From an uncultured Prevotella sp. (GTDB lineage Bacteria; Bacteroidota; Bacteroidia; Bacteroidales; Bacteroidaceae): a stretch of 7,873 nt of DNA. The DNA lies in assembly GCA_900547085.1 (NCBI GenBank), contig URFI01000107.1:1-7873 (forward strand). Reading direction: 5' to 3'. The notes under the pieces were generated by a model, which saw nothing but the letters and a program-made list of their open reading frames with translations, was not told the DNA's origin and did no database searches. Positions 1 to 5,455 of this stretch are shown here, piece after piece (position 1 is the stretch's first letter; every line of letters starts with the position of its first letter). The translations under genes were made by a program, and so were the position numbers.

Positions 1-30
1 CAGACATATAAGGGTTGTTTGTTAGTGTGA

Positions 31-807
31 AAGACGGCTAATATTGGATGCTTACTGTACACTAGTGTCACTGTATCACATCATGGGAACTCTCGGAGTG
101 TTCCAGCCCTCATAGATACTGGTTGTTCTGTCTGTCTTATAGATTCTACTTATGCAGTTGATTCCTGCAACGTCATAGTAACAGGGAGTAATGCTACTAT
201 CGGGAACATTGCAGACAAGCGCATCAAATCTTTCGATTTTAATATAGACTCTGTTTCTATTGCTGGCATTTCATATCCTAAGGTGCGATGTTTTGTAGTT
301 GATTTAGCCGGTAAATTTCTACATCTTGCGCCCAAATTTATCTTGGGAGGAAATTTCTTAAAGAAGGAAATTTGGTGTTTCGATCTAAATAATCGTATGA
401 TGAAGCGTTGCGATGTCCCTAAAAAAGGAAGTTCAATACGCATTAAATGGAAAAATCATGACGACTATAGAGATGTCGGTTTGAATTCTATATATTTTAA
501 GGGTAAGATTGAAGGGAAGAACACCCGTATCTTTTTTGATACAGGCAGTAGGCGCAATTACCTTCCCAAAACTTTTGGAATAAAAGCTACAAGAGAAATA
601 GAAAAGGAGAGAGGAGATATTGCCAATAAACTAAAAATGATGAAGTGTGGGCTATGCGAAGGAGTAAGTATGGAATTATCTCAAAATAGATACCTACTTG
701 ATTTTATTTTGACTAATGATCAAGATCCTTGTGTGAATGCGTCTTTCTTATATGGAAAATCTTTCATTTTAGACTATTCACATAAAACGCTTCACATATT
801 AAGATGA
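31..807 (+). pseudogene. Tandem retropepsin-like aspartic protease, 5' end broken or start missing
   Basis: The open frame has 258 sense codons after an in-frame TGA at 28-30. Numbering from the first codon after that stop, it carries two aspartic-protease motifs: ALIDTGCSVCLID with Asp29, and RIFFDTGSRRNYLP with Asp170. Each is preceded by a beta-strand-like stretch and followed by a hydrophobic-Gly motif (FILGG near 103-107, FLYG near 239-242), as in retropepsin folds. The two halves could form an intramolecular pseudo-dimer active site; that is inference. No ATG, GTG or TTG occurs in frame before the GTG at 283, which would delete the first DTG. The frame is open again upstream of the TGA to the window edge, so one nonsense mutation in a longer gene is the simplest explanation; a rare CTG or ATT start is the alternative. 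No signal peptide is visible. Codons are A/T-rich (many AAA, ATA, TTT, AGA), unlike the genes to the right, which suggests acquired DNA. The family call is fairly firm; the substrate is unknown. Confidence 0.62.
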
Positions 808-906
808 TATACTCATCTTTCCTGATAACATGACTCCGGTATTGCTATCCCAATCTATAGCCCCAGCATTCGTGTCAAAGTGCTGCTTAAATAGTATTTT
901 GGCCAT
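799..906 (-). CDS. Doubtful 35-residue small ORF
   Basis: An ATG at 906-904 opens a 35-codon frame ending in TAA at 801-799. The predicted peptide begins MAKILFKQHFDTN and ends GKMSISS. It has no membrane segment, no Cys pair and no domain that I recognise. It overlaps the last 9 bases of the protease frame on the opposite strand. No TAnnTTTG promoter is seen just upstream, though it could be read on the pyrH transcript. Its composition is protein-like rather than obviously random, but at this length chance cannot be excluded. It is listed because it is too short for ordinary gene finding. Confidence 0.15.
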   Translation of the reverse strand: MAKILFKQHFDTNAGAIDWDSNTGVMLSGKMSISS

Positions 907-917
907 CCTCGAAACAC

Positions 918-964
918 CGAAAAGAGGGAAAGAAAGCCTAAATAGTTGGGTGTCTTCTTTCCTC
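918..964 (-). terminator. Possible terminator hairpin downstream of pyrH
   Basis: Positions 955-962 (TTCTTTCC) and 927-934 (GGAAAGAA) form a perfect 8-bp inverted repeat around a 20-nt loop. Read on the minus strand, the second arm continues into CCTCTTTTC, a short T-rich run. The stem is A/T-rich, the loop is long, and the site is about 170 nt beyond the pyrH stop, so the call is weak. Confidence 0.28.
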
Positions 965-1011
965 CTTCGCTCATGGGGGGCTTTTTCTTGATGATTTTGG
1001 ACTGCCCTGAA

Positions 1012-1024
1012 CTATAACGTATAG
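1012..1024. repeat. Short palindrome CTATA-ACG-TATAG
   Basis: A perfect 5-bp inverted repeat with a 3-nt centre lies in the spacer downstream of pyrH. It could be an operator-like half-site pair or chance; there is no adjacent promoter to support an operator. Confidence 0.3.
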
Positions 1025-1057
1025 CGGAAGTAGTTGTATGCTTCATGACAGAGTTGT

Positions 1058-1119
1058 GGTTCTTCCGATGAAAGCGATACGTTTTGCATGACAAGCGAAT
1101 GGCATTTAACGGAAGAACC
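1058..1119. repeat. Perfect 10-bp inverted repeat with 42-nt interior
   Basis: GGTTCTTCCG at 1058-1067 is the exact reverse complement of CGGAAGAACC at 1110-1119. The 42-nt interior has no ORF. The structure begins 15 nt after the pyrH stop on the minus strand, so as RNA it would form a large 3'-UTR hairpin. No T-run follows on either strand, so it is not a standard intrinsic terminator. A remnant of a small inverted-repeat element is an alternative. Confidence 0.5.
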
Positions 1120-1134
1120 TTATTTTACATCAGC

Positions 1135-1845
1135 CTAATTGTGGACCAAAGTGCCGATAGGCTCGCCTTCCAGCACCTTCTTCAGGTTGCCAACCACATC
1201 CATGTTGAACACATAGACCGGAAGGTTGTTTTCCTTGCACATGGCCGTCGCGGTGAGATCCATCACCTTCAGATGGCGGTTATAGACCTCATCAAACGTG
1301 ATGTCGTCAAACTTCGTAGCCGTAGAGTCTTTCTCCGGGTCGGCCGTGTACACGCCGTCAACGCGCGTACCTTTGAGCATGACGTCGGCTTCAATCTCGA
1401 TGCCACGCAGCGAACTGCCTGTGTCTGTGGTGAAATAGGGCGAACCCGTGCCACACGAGAAGATGCAAACCAGTCCGTTTTCCATCGCCTCAATGGCCTT
1501 CCATTTGTTGTAATACTCGCCAATAGGTTCCATGCGAATGGCTGTCATCACCTTGTTTTTAACGCCAATCGCACCCAATGCGGAACTCAACGCCAAGGAG
1601 TTGATGACCGTGGCGCACATACCCATCTGGTCACCCTTTACGCGGTCAAAGCCTTTTTGCGACCCGCTCAGTCCTCTGAAAATGTTTCCGCCACCGATGA
1701 CGATGCTTACTTGCACGCCCATGTCGTGCACTTCCTTGATTTGTTGGGCATAGTCGGCGAGCCGATTGGGGTCAATTCCATAGCTCTGACTGCCCATCAG
1801 GCTCTCTCCACTCAACTTCAAGAGTATACGTTTAAACTTTACCAT
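1135..1845 (-). CDS. pyrH: UMP kinase (uridylate kinase)
   Basis: PyrH phosphorylates UMP to UDP with ATP in the cytoplasm, an essential step that supplies UTP and CTP. The 236-residue product has the bacterial amino-acid-kinase fold and the usual family length. Visible motifs are KLSGES (10-15), GGGNIFRG (51-58) for phosphate binding, GDQMGM (71-76), GTGSPYFTTDT (132-142) for nucleotide binding, and KGTRVDGVYTADP (158-170). The start ATG at 1845 puts KRILLKLSGES at the expected N-terminal position. It is the last of three codirectional genes (yraN, birA, pyrH), 72 nt after the birA stop. That gap holds a weak promoter match, so it may also be transcribed separately. In many bacteria frr follows pyrH; here nothing recognisable follows. 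The identity is secure. Confidence 0.97.
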   Translation of the reverse strand: MVKFKRILLKLSGESLMGSQSYGIDPNRLADYAQQIKEVHDMGVQVSIVIGGGNIFRGLSGSQKGFDRVKGDQMGMCATVINSLALSSALGAIGVKNKVMTAIRMEPIGEYYNKWKAIEAMENGLVCIFSCGTGSPYFTTDTGSSLRGIEIEADVMLKGTRVDGVYTADPEKDSTATKFDDITFDEVYNRHLKVMDLTATAMCKENNLPVYVFNMDVVGNLKKVLEGEPIGTLVHN

Positions 1846-1881
1846 ATTGCTTATAAATGTTCGTTTGATTGATACTGTTTT

Positions 1882-1912
1882 AAAAAATAGCGCAAGCCGA
1901 ATACAAAGAAAA
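1882..1912 (-). promoter_or_regulatory. Weak candidate promoter for pyrH
   Basis: On the minus strand TTTT (1912-1909), a 19-nt spacer and TATTTTTT (1889-1882) resemble the Bacteroidetes TTTG / TAnnTTTG promoter with one mismatch in each box. The second box ends 36 nt before the pyrH ATG. A/T-rich DNA gives such matches by chance, so this is only a candidate internal promoter. Confidence 0.3.
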
Positions 1913-1917
1913 CTTGT

Positions 1918-2673
1918 TTACTTTGTTAAGGCGCAGCCTATTTTATTTAAAAATTCCACCTCTTTAAGATAGTAGCCTCTCATGCGTCCATCGGTATCTT
2001 GCAGCACCAGTCGCCCATCGGGTTCCACCGTCACGATGGACGCCTGGAAACAGCCCTCACGGTCGCGATAAGGATGCACGCCCTCCCGCCGATACAGCGC
2101 GGCATGATACTGGTTGGAGATTTCGTCGAACGCCCCTTCTTCCAAGCAATTGTAGTACTGCTCGAAAGCGTTGATAAGTTGATGAAGCAGCTTGTCGCGG
2201 TCCAACTCATGTCCCAGAATTTGCGCTAAGGACACAGGATTGGGCGCATCACTCTCAAATTCCGTCTGATTGACGTTGAGGCCCACTCCATAGACACAGC
2301 GCTGAATGACCTGTGCGTGTACGCTCAACTCGATGAGTGTGCCACTCAGTTTGCAGTCTTTCCAGTAGATGTCATTCGGCCATTTAAGGGTAATATCGTC
2401 AACATATTCGTCTAACACGGCTTTAATGGACAAAGCACCAGCCATAGACAAAAAGAATTGACTTTTTACAGGCAGCTTTTGGGGATGAACCAGCAAGGAA
2501 TACAGCAAATTTTTCCCTGCCTGACTTTCCCAACCATTCTGTCCTTGCCCCTTACCGCTCGTCTGATAATCGGCCTGTACGACCACCATCTCTTCGTTGA
2601 AACAATCAGCGTGTTCGCAAAGGTACACATTGGTAGAGTCTACCTCATTGAGTTTGACCAGTTTGATACGCAT
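1918..2673 (-). CDS. birA: Biotin--[acetyl-CoA-carboxylase] ligase, monofunctional
   Basis: BirA activates biotin with ATP to biotinyl-5'-AMP and transfers it to a lysine of biotin carboxyl carrier domains, as in acetyl-CoA carboxylase. The 251-residue protein shows DST (12-14), the biotinyl-AMP-binding loop GKGQGQNGW (40-48), KWPNDIYW (97-104), KLSG with the probable active-site lysine (108-111), and GVGLNVNQ (129-136). A small C-terminal domain (about 205-245, with DGRLVLQD and GRMRGYYLKEV) matches the SH3-like domain of the family. The N-terminal helix-turn-helix of the E. coli BirA repressor is absent, so it is a ligase only and should not regulate biotin genes. The start lies 6 nt after the yraN stop, which implies cotranscription and probably coupled translation. 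The identity is secure. Confidence 0.95.
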   Translation of the reverse strand: MRIKLVKLNEVDSTNVYLCEHADCFNEEMVVVQADYQTSGKGQGQNGWESQAGKNLLYSLLVHPQKLPVKSQFFLSMAGALSIKAVLDEYVDDITLKWPNDIYWKDCKLSGTLIELSVHAQVIQRCVYGVGLNVNQTEFESDAPNPVSLAQILGHELDRDKLLHQLINAFEQYYNCLEEGAFDEISNQYHAALYRREGVHPYRDREGCFQASIVTVEPDGRLVLQDTDGRMRGYYLKEVEFLNKIGCALTK

Positions 2674-2679
2674 CGTTGG

Positions 2680-3054
2680 TTATAACAATACAGGGTTGAA
2701 AGCATCTTCGAGGTGCTCGATCTGCATGTTCTCGGCAGTCGAACCCACGATGCAAATGACATCAAAGCGCAGCTCCTCTTGTATGTCAAACATCTTTACA
2801 TAAACATCGGCCGCGATACCGAGATTCCTCATCTTCTTCTCATCAACGGCATCGGAGGGCAAGGCGACCTCGTCTGACCGACGTGTTTTCACCTCGACAA
2901 ACACACAGGTTATGCCATCGGGCGACAACGCGATGATATCTATCTCGAACTTGCCGTGCCGCCAGCCACGCTCGCGGATGGTATATCCCTGCTTGTGCAG
3001 GTAATCGACGGCTGTATCTTCGCCCCATTTCCCAAATTTGTTGTGTGTAGCCAT
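2680..3054 (-). CDS. YraN / UPF0102 family putative endonuclease-fold protein
   Basis: The product is 124 residues from the ATG at 3054. The frame stays open further upstream, but that part would run through the promoter and the opposing tadA gene, and family members start with this N-terminus (NKFGKWGEDTAVDYL). Conserved features are the early GKWGE (8-12), the EIDII strand (37-41), FVEVKTR (52-58) and LRFDV (95-99). Together these resemble a PD-(D/E)XK nuclease core, with Glu12, Asp39, Glu54 and Lys56 as candidate metal or catalytic residues. The cellular role of the family is not well established; a link to DNA processing is inferred from the fold. It is the first gene of yraN-birA-pyrH and is divergent from tadA across 99 nt. 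The family call is firm; activity is not shown by sequence alone. Confidence 0.92.
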   Translation of the reverse strand: MATHNKFGKWGEDTAVDYLHKQGYTIRERGWRHGKFEIDIIALSPDGITCVFVEVKTRRSDEVALPSDAVDEKKMRNLGIAADVYVKMFDIQEELRFDVICIVGSTAENMQIEHLEDAFNPVLL

Positions 3055-3081
3055 GTCCTGATGCTCCCTGATGATGTGTTG

Positions 3082-3112
3082 CAAAAATACGGTTTTTCTT
3101 CCACACATCAAA
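3082..3112 (-). promoter_or_regulatory. Promoter of the yraN-birA operon
   Basis: On the minus strand TTTG (3112-3109), a 19-nt spacer and TATTTTTG (3089-3082) match the Bacteroidetes primary sigma promoter exactly (TTTG, N19-21, TAnnTTTG). The -7 box ends 27 nt before the yraN ATG, giving an expected leader of about 20 nt. Confidence 0.75.
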
Positions 3113-3130
3113 AAGAATGTTGTAAATTTG
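3096..3130 (+). promoter_or_regulatory. Promoter of tadA
   Basis: TAAATTTG at 3123-3130 is an exact TAnnTTTG -7 box, 23 nt before the tadA ATG. The -33 box is poor (T-rich TTCTT at 3096-3100). The span overlaps the yraN promoter on the other strand. Confidence 0.6.
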
Positions 3131-3153
3131 CAAGCACACAAACAGACACGACC

Positions 3154-3606
3154 ATGACAGACGACGAACAACGCAAACAAGACGAACAGTTTATGCAAAA
3201 GGCATTGACAGAGGCCCGTGCCGCCTACGATGAAGGAGAAGTACCCATTGGCGCCGTCGTTGTGTGCCAAGGTCGCATCATCGCACGCGCACATAACCAG
3301 ACTGAAACCCTGAACGATGTCACGGCGCATGCAGAGATGCTGGCCATCACGGCCGCAGCGGCTCAACTTGGCGGCAAATATCTGCCCCAATGCACCCTCT
3401 ACGTCACCGTTGAACCTTGTCCGATGTGCGCTGGTGCCATGGGGTGGGCGCAGGTTTCACGCATTGTGTATGGGGCCGGCGATGAGAAACGGGGCTACCA
3501 GCGGTATGCGCCAAACGTGTTGCATACCAAGGCCACGGTCACGAGTGGCGTGCTGAAAGAGGAATGCAAGCAGCTAATGCAACAGTTTTTCAAAGCAAAG
3601 CGATAA
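3154..3606 (+). CDS. tadA: tRNA-specific adenosine deaminase (wobble A34 to inosine)
   Basis: TadA deaminates adenosine 34 of tRNA-Arg(ACG) to inosine, letting one tRNA read CGU, CGC and CGA. The 150-residue product is of normal length and has the zinc deaminase core: PIGAVVV (31-37), TAHAEMLAI (57-65) with His59 as zinc ligand and Glu61 as proton shuttle, and VEPCPMCAGAM (86-96) with Cys89 and Cys92 as zinc ligands. The ATG at 3154 is chosen because it is downstream of the -7 box and gives the usual short lead into the deaminase helix. The frame upstream is open but is a shadow of yraN and the promoter. No Shine-Dalgarno is visible, as is normal for Bacteroidetes. Related guanine or cytosine deaminases share the core, but the PCPMCAGAM context and the length favour TadA. 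Confidence 0.93.
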   Translation: MTDDEQRKQDEQFMQKALTEARAAYDEGEVPIGAVVVCQGRIIARAHNQTETLNDVTAHAEMLAITAAAAQLGGKYLPQCTLYVTVEPCPMCAGAMGWAQVSRIVYGAGDEKRGYQRYAPNVLHTKATVTSGVLKEECKQLMQQFFKAKR

Positions 3607-3658
3607 GTCATTGCAAGGCTGAGCTGCCTCAAAGTGGTTTCAACAAGGAGAATGAGCG

Positions 3659-3680
3659 GCTTCAATAGGGTGATTGAAGC
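3659..3680. repeat. Perfect 8-bp hairpin downstream of tadA
   Basis: GCTTCAAT (3659-3666) and ATTGAAGC (3673-3680) form a perfect stem with a 6-nt loop, 52 nt after the tadA stop. There is no T-run after it on the plus strand. It may stabilise the tadA 3' end or act as a weak terminator. Confidence 0.45.
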
Positions 3681-3690
3681 GCTTGGCATC

Positions 3691-3733
3691 AATAAAAAAT
3701 CCTCCTACTCAGACTGTTCCGAGCAAGAGGATT
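3691..3733 (-). terminator. Strong intrinsic terminator of the rsmI-lipoprotein operon
   Basis: On the minus strand, 3733-3721 pairs with 3710-3698 in a 13-bp stem (11 Watson-Crick and 2 G-U pairs) around a 10-nt loop. The stem ends in ATT and runs directly into TTTTATT. This is a textbook rho-independent terminator and works only on the minus strand, because the plus-strand side of the hairpin is followed by GAGGTG. It lies 73 nt past the lipoprotein stop. Confidence 0.85.
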
Positions 3734-3751
3734 GAGGTGTATAGTTATTGC

Positions 3752-3785
3752 TTCCCAGCAGACGCATGTACGTTATTTCTGGGAA
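3752..3785. repeat. Hairpin in the lipoprotein 3' untranslated region
   Basis: TTCCCAG (3752-3758) and CTGGGAA (3779-3785) form a 7-bp stem around a 20-nt loop that itself contains a short ACG/CGT complement. It lies between the lipoprotein stop and the terminator on the minus strand. It may protect the transcript 3' end; function is not shown. Confidence 0.4.
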
Positions 3786-3806
3786 AGCGTGTGTTTCTCG
3801 ACAGCC

Positions 3807-4664
3807 TTATCTCACCAAGATTACGAGGTACTTACTGGTACTCCAGAAGATTTCTGGATTGATGATTCGAAGTACGTACTGCTTGTTGGCATCGCGCTGC
3901 AACAGATAACTGCTGGATGGGTGCATGGTAAGAACCTTAGCCGACTTGGAGTACAACTTGATTTCTTTGTTCACGCGGATGTCAATCTTGGTGAAATAAT
4001 CCTTGTTGAAGTTGGCCTGCAACACCTTATCCCCCTCGATGATTCGCTGTTCTTTCAGCTCTTTTCGTGTACCAAACACAAACCAAGCGGTGTTAAGCTG
4101 CTTGTCCTGGCTGTTGATTACCTGCGATTTCTGCGAATTCTCGGTTGCCAAGTTGTTAACATTGGTGTTCAGGTTGTTGATAGTTTCATCCAACTCGGAG
4201 ATATGGATATCCTTTGCATCCAGTTCGGCACGCAATTCCTGAAGCTGCTTGTCTTTCTCTTCCAACTGAGCGGTGAGGCTGTCCAATGCTTTTTTCAAGC
4301 CATCACCTTTCACGGAGCTTTGCTTAAGCTGATTACGGAGCTTGGCAATCAGTTCGCGGTTGCGCTGCATGGTAGATGCGATGAACTGGATATCCTCACG
4401 AATCAGCTGCCCTTTGTTGGCACCCTCACCTTCTTTGGCGATGGTAACCCTGTTTTCTGCCGCATTAATTTCCTTGAATCCCTCTTGGATTTCATTGAGC
4501 GTACCCATCATGTCATTGATTTCGTTGTCTTTCTGACTGATGATTTGCTGCAATGAGTCGGCTTGGGCCGCCTGTTCCAAATCGCTGTTTTTCTTGTTGT
4601 TCTGACATCCAAAGCATGCGAAAGTAATGATGGCAATGGTGGCCAGGCTTAAAATCTTTTTCAT
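3807..4664 (-). CDS. Coiled-coil lipoprotein of Bacteroidetes type
   Basis: The 285-residue product begins with a Lys-Lys pair and a hydrophobic signal segment (4-19), ending at CFGC with Cys20 as the likely lipidated residue. Cys17 in TFAC is an alternative, and the Cys at -3 makes the lipobox atypical. Residues 28-65 and about 95-190 are rich in Gln, Glu, Lys and Leu in heptad-like order (LTAQLEEKDKQLQELRAEL, ISELDETINNLN), indicating long coiled coils. A compact C-terminal domain (about 192-285) carries FVFGTRKELKEQ and ends NPEIFWSTSKYLVILVR. I recall similar proteins in Bacteroidetes but no established function. The start ATG overlaps the rsmI stop as ATGA, so translation is probably coupled. 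It should be tethered to the inner or outer membrane facing the periplasm or surface. A role in envelope spacing or protein interaction is only a guess from its shape. Confidence 0.82.
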   Translation of the reverse strand: MKKILSLATIAIITFACFGCQNNKKNSDLEQAAQADSLQQIISQKDNEINDMMGTLNEIQEGFKEINAAENRVTIAKEGEGANKGQLIREDIQFIASTMQRNRELIAKLRNQLKQSSVKGDGLKKALDSLTAQLEEKDKQLQELRAELDAKDIHISELDETINNLNTNVNNLATENSQKSQVINSQDKQLNTAWFVFGTRKELKEQRIIEGDKVLQANFNKDYFTKIDIRVNKEIKLYSKSAKVLTMHPSSSYLLQRDANKQYVLRIINPEIFWSTSKYLVILVR

Positions 4665-5362
4665 ATTCGTTCTGTTTTAAGTTTCTTATTTTTGTTATCT
4701 CCACCCACCACAATGACGATTTCGCCTCGCGGTGGAACTTCTTTAAAATGTTGTATCACCTCTTCAAGTGTGCCTCGAACATGTTCTTCGTGCAGTTTGG
4801 ATATCTCACGAGCCACGCTCACGGGGCGGTCGGGGCCAAATACATCGGCAAATTGCTGTAGGGTTTTCAGTAAACGATAGGGCGACTCGTAGAAAACCAT
4901 CGTTCTACGCTCTTCTTTGAGCGCCTCCAACTGTGTTTGTCGACCTTTTTTCTGCGGCAAGAAGCCTTCGAAACAGAAGCGGTCACAGGGCAAACCGGAT
5001 GAGACAATAGCCGGAATGCAGGCGGTGGCTCCAGGCAGTGTTTGTACCGTTATGCCAGCTTTTGCAGCCTCGCGCGCCAGAAAGAACCCCGGGTCGCTGA
5101 TGCCGGGTGTGCCCGCATCGCTGATGAGCGCTATGCTTTGGCCTGCTTTCAATCGTTCTACAATACCCGCGGAAGTGCCATGTTCGTTGAACTTATGGTG
5201 CGACAGCAAGTGATTTTGAATGTCATAATGCTTCAAGAGCTTGCCCGATGTCCTGGTATCTTCTGCCAACACCAGGTCCACCTCCTTGAGAATGCGAATG
5301 GCTCGCATCGTCATATCTTCCATATTCCCCACTGGGGTGGGCACGATGTACAATATTCCCAT
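4661..5362 (-). CDS. rsmI: 16S rRNA (cytidine(1402)-2'-O)-methyltransferase
   Basis: RsmI uses S-adenosylmethionine to 2'-O-methylate C1402 in the 16S rRNA decoding centre and works with RsmH on the same base. The 233-residue protein has the tetrapyrrole-methylase fold: YIVPTPVGN (5-13), LAEDTRTSGKLL (32-43), LISDAGTPGISDPG (79-92), FEGFLPQKKGR (131-141), FYESPYR (157-163) and VAREISKLHEE (183-193). It ends soon after PPRGEIVIVV (210-219). That is shorter than the roughly 286-residue E. coli enzyme, which has an extra C-terminal part. The ATG at 5362 places the first motif at residue 5, as expected. The final TGA overlaps the ATG of the lipoprotein gene. The promoter -7 box ends only 8 nt before the start codon. 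The identity is secure. Confidence 0.95.
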   Translation of the reverse strand: MGILYIVPTPVGNMEDMTMRAIRILKEVDLVLAEDTRTSGKLLKHYDIQNHLLSHHKFNEHGTSAGIVERLKAGQSIALISDAGTPGISDPGFFLAREAAKAGITVQTLPGATACIPAIVSSGLPCDRFCFEGFLPQKKGRQTQLEALKEERRTMVFYESPYRLLKTLQQFADVFGPDRPVSVAREISKLHEEHVRGTLEEVIQHFKEVPPRGEIVIVVGGDNKNKKLKTERI

Positions 5363-5370
5363 ATAGAACG

Positions 5371-5401
5371 CAAATATAGTTAAATAATCAAGACGAACAA
5401 A
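5371..5401 (-). promoter_or_regulatory. Promoter of rsmI, nearly leaderless
   Basis: On the minus strand TTTG (5401-5398), a 19-nt spacer and TATATTTG (5378-5371) match the Bacteroidetes consensus exactly. Only 8 nt separate the -7 box from the rsmI ATG, so the transcript would have a leader of at most a few nucleotides. Confidence 0.78.
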
Positions 5402-5416
5402 AAAACAGACAATTTC

Positions 5417-5448
5417 TTTGCAATTTTTAATTCCTCTTCGTATTTTTG
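5417..5448 (+). promoter_or_regulatory. Promoter of tdk, nearly leaderless
   Basis: TTTG (5417-5420), a 20-nt spacer and TATTTTTG (5441-5448) match the Bacteroidetes consensus exactly. Only 7 nt lie between the -7 box and the tdk ATG at 5456. It is back to back with the rsmI promoter, the two -33 boxes being 15 nt apart. Confidence 0.78.
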
Positions 5449-5455
5449 CAGCAAC

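Larger units (their letters stand above)
808..1134. other. 327-bp spacer without a convincing gene
   Basis: This stretch separates the A/T-rich protease frame from pyrH, and both flanking frames end into it. It contains a possible minus-strand terminator near 918-964, a short palindrome at 1012-1024, and a perfect 10-bp inverted repeat at 1058-1067 and 1110-1119. A 79-codon minus-strand frame (1094-855) spans much of it, but its translation shows no domain and runs through these inverted repeats, so I do not call it a gene. The short word CGGAAG or its complement recurs three times (1025, 1062, 1110). I see no tRNA, rRNA or recognisable riboswitch. It may be the 3' untranslated region of the pyrH operon plus a remnant of an inserted sequence. 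Confidence 0.5.

Noticed and set aside
283..807. Protease starting at the GTG at 283
   Set aside because: This start removes the first DTG half and begins inside a beta-strand of the first domain, so it is unlikely to be the native start.
855..1094. 79-codon minus-strand frame in the pyrH downstream spacer
   Set aside because: No recognisable domain or signal, an odd composition (KKK-PP, many Ser/Tyr/Trp), and it runs across the inverted repeats; a competing short frame overlaps it. It is more likely non-coding.
1084..1872. 262-codon plus-strand frame opposite pyrH
   Set aside because: It is the antisense shadow of pyrH, whose motifs are unmistakable; the His/Val/Arg-rich translation has no domain.
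2680..3390. Longer yraN starting inside tadA on the opposite strand
   Set aside because: The extra N-terminal 112 residues would cross the yraN promoter and the tadA coding region, and their Cys-rich sequence is antisense to tadA. The ATG at 3054 fits the family N-terminus.
2956..3606. Longer tadA starting inside yraN
   Set aside because: The upstream part is the shadow of yraN and of both promoters; the ATG at 3154 lies just after the -7 box and gives the family length.
3732..4556. 274-codon plus-strand frame opposite the lipoprotein gene
   Set aside because: Antisense of a coiled-coil gene; the repetitive Phe/Leu/Val pattern mirrors Lys/Glu/Gln codons read backward. The minus-strand gene has a signal peptide, coupling to rsmI and a terminator.
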